Of a stretch of 7,793 nucleotides of DNA, positions 5,651 through 7,793 are shown piece after piece. The stretch comes from an uncultured Porphyromonadaceae bacterium (GTDB lineage Bacteria; Bacteroidota; Bacteroidia; Bacteroidales; Muribaculaceae). The number at the start of each line of letters is the position of its first letter. Position 1 is the first letter of the stretch. Below the pieces are notes generated by a model. That model was not told the DNA's origin. It saw nothing but the letters and a program-made list of their open reading frames with translations, and made no database searches. The stretch covers positions 1 through 7,793 of the forward strand of contig CAJJOO010000055.1 in the NCBI GenBank assembly GCA_905193395.1. The letters are read 5' to 3'. A program made the translations under genes and the position numbers.

Positions 5651-6766
5651 ATGCGACTGATTACGGTAGCCATCCATACATACGACCGTGCCATTTCGGT
5701 GCGCTCGCTGCTTGAATCGGAGGGCGTGCCTGTCACATTGCAGAATGTGAACCTGGAGCAGCCCGAAGTTTCGTCCGGTGTTCGTATCCGAATCAATGAG
5801 GACGATTTGCCGCTCGCGCTTCGAATCCTTGAAAACCCCGAGATTTTCAACGTTTCCCACAATGCCGCCCATCCCCACAGCGCCCACCATTCAATAATGG
5901 TGCCTACGGATTTCAGTCCCTATTCATATCTTGCGGCACGCGTCGCTATCATGCTTGCGGCACGTCACCGCACCGAGGTCACATTCCTACATTCGTATAT
6001 CGATCCACACGTCAGTGCCAATGTCCAGTTGAGCGATAATCTGACCTACGAGATAGCCGGCGCCGAGGCTGTCGAGCAATTGATAGATACGTCCAACAAG
6101 ATGATGGCCGAATTCACCGGACGTCTCAAAGACGAGATGAAACAGGGAACACTGCCGGTCGTACGCTTCACAAACGTCGTGATGGAAGGCGTTCCCGAGG
6201 ATGCCATCATTTCGTATGCCAAGGACTGTCCGCCCTACCTTGTCGTGATGGGTACGCGCGATTCCGGAACGAAGGAGCGCGAACTGATCGGCAGCGTGAC
6301 GGCCGAAGTCCTGGACGAATGCCGTTTCTCGGTTCTGACAGTTCCCGACGGCACGGACCCTTCAAAAACGCCTTCACCCTCAAACATATTGTTTTTCAGC
6401 AATCTTGACCAGGAGGATATTCTGGCAATGGATACGGTCTACCGCTATTTCCCGGACTCGAGGGCCAATGTAACCATTGTCCACATACCCTCGCGTCACC
6501 GTTTCAGCGACCGCACCGCCGGAAAATCGGCCCTGGCACTCAGCGACTACTGCTGCCGAAAGTTCCAGCATTACAAATTTGAAAACGTTCCTGTGGTTCC
6601 CAAAAACGCTGTCGCCGAACTAGAACAGTTGCAGGCAATTAAGAAATTCGACCTCATAGTGGTTCCCAGCCGACGGAAAAACGCGCTGCGGCGCTTCTTC
6701 AATCCCGGAATCGCACACAGACTGCTTTTCCAGGCCGATATACCGATGTTGGTAATACCGATATAA
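5651..6766 (+). CDS. DUF2007-like domain fused to tandem universal stress protein domains
   Basis: A 371-residue, apparently cytosolic protein. Residues 1-65 resemble the small DUF2007 'putative signal transducing' domain: a beta-alpha-beta unit with LLESEGVPV (20-28), then GVRIRINEDDLPLALRIL (43-60). Residues about 80-235 are a USP domain beginning IMVPTDFSP (82-90). Its nucleotide-loop region reads GTRD, nine residues, then GS (201-215), where ATP-binding USPs have G-x-x-G-x9-G-S/T; the second Gly is thus Asp204. Residues about 245-371 form a second, degenerate USP domain that ends in the usual strand PMLVIPI but has no clear ATP loop. USPs are stress-linked nucleotide-binding regulators, and their partners vary. 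The ATG at 5651 fits, since DUF2007 begins at once. The stop codon directly abuts the stop of the convergent trkH gene. Family is confident; ligand and role are not. Confidence 0.85.
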   Translation: MRLITVAIHTYDRAISVRSLLESEGVPVTLQNVNLEQPEVSSGVRIRINEDDLPLALRILENPEIFNVSHNAAHPHSAHHSIMVPTDFSPYSYLAARVAIMLAARHRTEVTFLHSYIDPHVSANVQLSDNLTYEIAGAEAVEQLIDTSNKMMAEFTGRLKDEMKQGTLPVVRFTNVVMEGVPEDAIISYAKDCPPYLVVMGTRDSGTKERELIGSVTAEVLDECRFSVLTVPDGTDPSKTPSPSNILFFSNLDQEDILAMDTVYRYFPDSRANVTIVHIPSRHRFSDRTAGKSALALSDYCCRKFQHYKFENVPVVPKNAVAELEQLQAIKKFDLIVVPSRRKNALRRFFNPGIAHRLLFQADIPMLVIPI

Positions 6767-7793
6767 TCAGCGTTTCCAGAAGGCCGGAGTGAGAATCGCA
6801 AGAATCGTGAAAATCTCAAGACGGCCTATCAGCATCAGCATCGAGAGGACCCACATCGCCGAGTCCGGAATCGAGGTGAAATCTTCGCCGTAACCTGTGA
6901 CAGACGCGCCGAGTCCCGTATTGGATATGCACGAGAAGGCCGAGAAGAACGAATCCACGGCAGGCTGGCCCATCATCGAAAGGATGATTCCGCCCGCGAT
7001 TATACAGGTGAGATAAAGCGCCAGGAAGGCGACGACCTTGGCCACGAGATCGCGGTCCACGGCCTCGCCGTTCATTTTCACGGGAAGAATGGCGTTAGGA
7101 TGGATGCAGCGGTTCAATTCGTTGCCGAGAAATTTTTTCAGATATAGCAGACGGTCGATTTTTGCGCCGCCGCTCGTAGATCCGGCACATCCGCCGGAAA
7201 ACATCATTATAAATGTGAGCGCCAGAACAAATGAACTGAAAATTGTGAATCCCGGAGCCAGATAGCCTGTCGAGGTTATGGTCGAGACCACCTGGAACAG
7301 CGGCACCAGCGTGACATCGCGCCACGAGGAAACCTCGCCGGACAGTAGCGATGAAACGGCAAAAAGCAGAGACATGAGCAGAATCGCGCCAATGTAGCAT
7401 CGGATAGTCTCATTCTTGCTGACAATCCGGAAGCGTCCCTGAAGCATGCGGTAAATCATGGCGAAGTTTACGCCGCCGATGAACATGAAAACGGTCACCA
7501 CAATATATACGTAATCGCTGTTGTAAAACTGCAAGCCTTCGGGGCGCGTTGAGAATCCGCCCGTAGAGAGTGTGCCGAAAGCGTGACACACACTGTCGAA
7601 AAGCGACATCGGGCCTATCCATAACAATGCCGCCAGCACCAGTGTGAAGAACGTGTACATGCCCCAGAACGAAAGCGCGGTCTGAGAGATGCGTGGACGC
7701 AGTTTGTCGTGTATCACGCCCGTGACTTCGGCGTTGAACATGTGCAGTCCGCCGTTGGTATTCAGGGCCGGAATTATGGCGAGCGTGAAGAGG
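6767..7793 (-). CDS. trkH: TrkH/KtrB-type potassium uptake transporter subunit, 5' end beyond the window
   Basis: TrkH is the K+-translocating inner-membrane subunit of the Trk system and works with the cytosolic NAD/ATP-binding subunit TrkA. The frame runs without a stop to the window edge, so the ATG at 7741 is internal; about 341 C-terminal residues are seen of a family usually near 480-500. Numbered from that Met, selectivity-filter and pore-loop regions are GTLSTGGFS (56-64), STITSTGY (153-160) and SNTGLG (273-278). The conserved GGCAGSTSGGAK (183-194) precedes a loop and further membrane helices, and the C-terminal MLIGRLEIFTILAI (303-316) is typical. Several hydrophobic helices of about 20 residues lie between. 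The missing part should contain the first pore loop and initial helices. It is convergent with the stress-protein gene with zero spacing. No trkA is visible; it may be elsewhere. Confidence 0.93.
   Translation of the reverse strand, partial: LFTLAIIPALNTNGGLHMFNAEVTGVIHDKLRPRISQTALSFWGMYTFFTLVLAALLWIGPMSLFDSVCHAFGTLSTGGFSTRPEGLQFYNSDYVYIVVTVFMFIGGVNFAMIYRMLQGRFRIVSKNETIRCYIGAILLMSLLFAVSSLLSGEVSSWRDVTLVPLFQVVSTITSTGYLAPGFTIFSSFVLALTFIMMFSGGCAGSTSGGAKIDRLLYLKKFLGNELNRCIHPNAILPVKMNGEAVDRDLVAKVVAFLALYLTCIIAGGIILSMMGQPAVDSFFSAFSCISNTGLGASVTGYGEDFTSIPDSAMWVLSMLMLIGRLEIFTILAILTPAFWKR

Overview
The window looks like chromosomal DNA of a Bacteroidales bacterium, probably a gut lineage such as Muribaculaceae. 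This rests on family-level resemblance of the proteins, fairly GC-rich coding DNA, absence of clear Shine-Dalgarno sites, and promoter-like sites of the Bacteroidetes type (TTG, about 20 nt, TAnnTTTG). Most of it is ordinary core metabolism and housekeeping. I found no phage, CRISPR, transposon, toxin or defence locus and no clear undescribed system.

Layout. Bases 1-243 (+) hold the open 3' end of a gene of different character (about 43% GC over 1-180), perhaps a glycosyltransferase tail. It may meet the Bacteroidales DNA at a junction near base 200-212. Bases 353-4893 (-) are a compact five-gene run, read right to left: panC, panD, ffh, folD and a CapA-family phosphoesterase gene. The gaps are 3, 45, 16 and 12 nt, which suggests one transcript, and a good Bacteroidetes promoter lies just before panC. 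The CapA gene is frameshifted about 70 codons before its natural end. A 313-nt divergent spacer (4894-5206) separates this run from a small (+) gene for an 85-residue helix-turn-helix protein (5207-5464). A structured 186-nt spacer with two hairpins follows. Then comes a 371-residue (+) protein with a DUF2007-like N-terminus and two universal-stress-protein domains (5651-6766). A TrkH-type potassium transporter gene (-) faces it tail to tail with no intervening base and runs off the right edge.

How the genes relate. PanD makes beta-alanine and PanC joins it to pantoate to give pantothenate, the coenzyme A precursor; panB is not in the window. Ffh delivers membrane and secreted proteins. FolD recycles one-carbon tetrahydrofolates, including the methylene donor used by PanB, so a loose metabolic link to PanCD exists. 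The stress protein next to a K+ transporter invites a link to ion homeostasis, but the convergent arrangement does not show co-regulation.

Points most worth checking: Cys in place of the catalytic Tyr58 in PanD; the capA frameshift; the possible chimeric or recombinational junction at the left edge; the DUF2007-USP-USP architecture with an altered ATP loop; and the structured spacer at 5465-5590.
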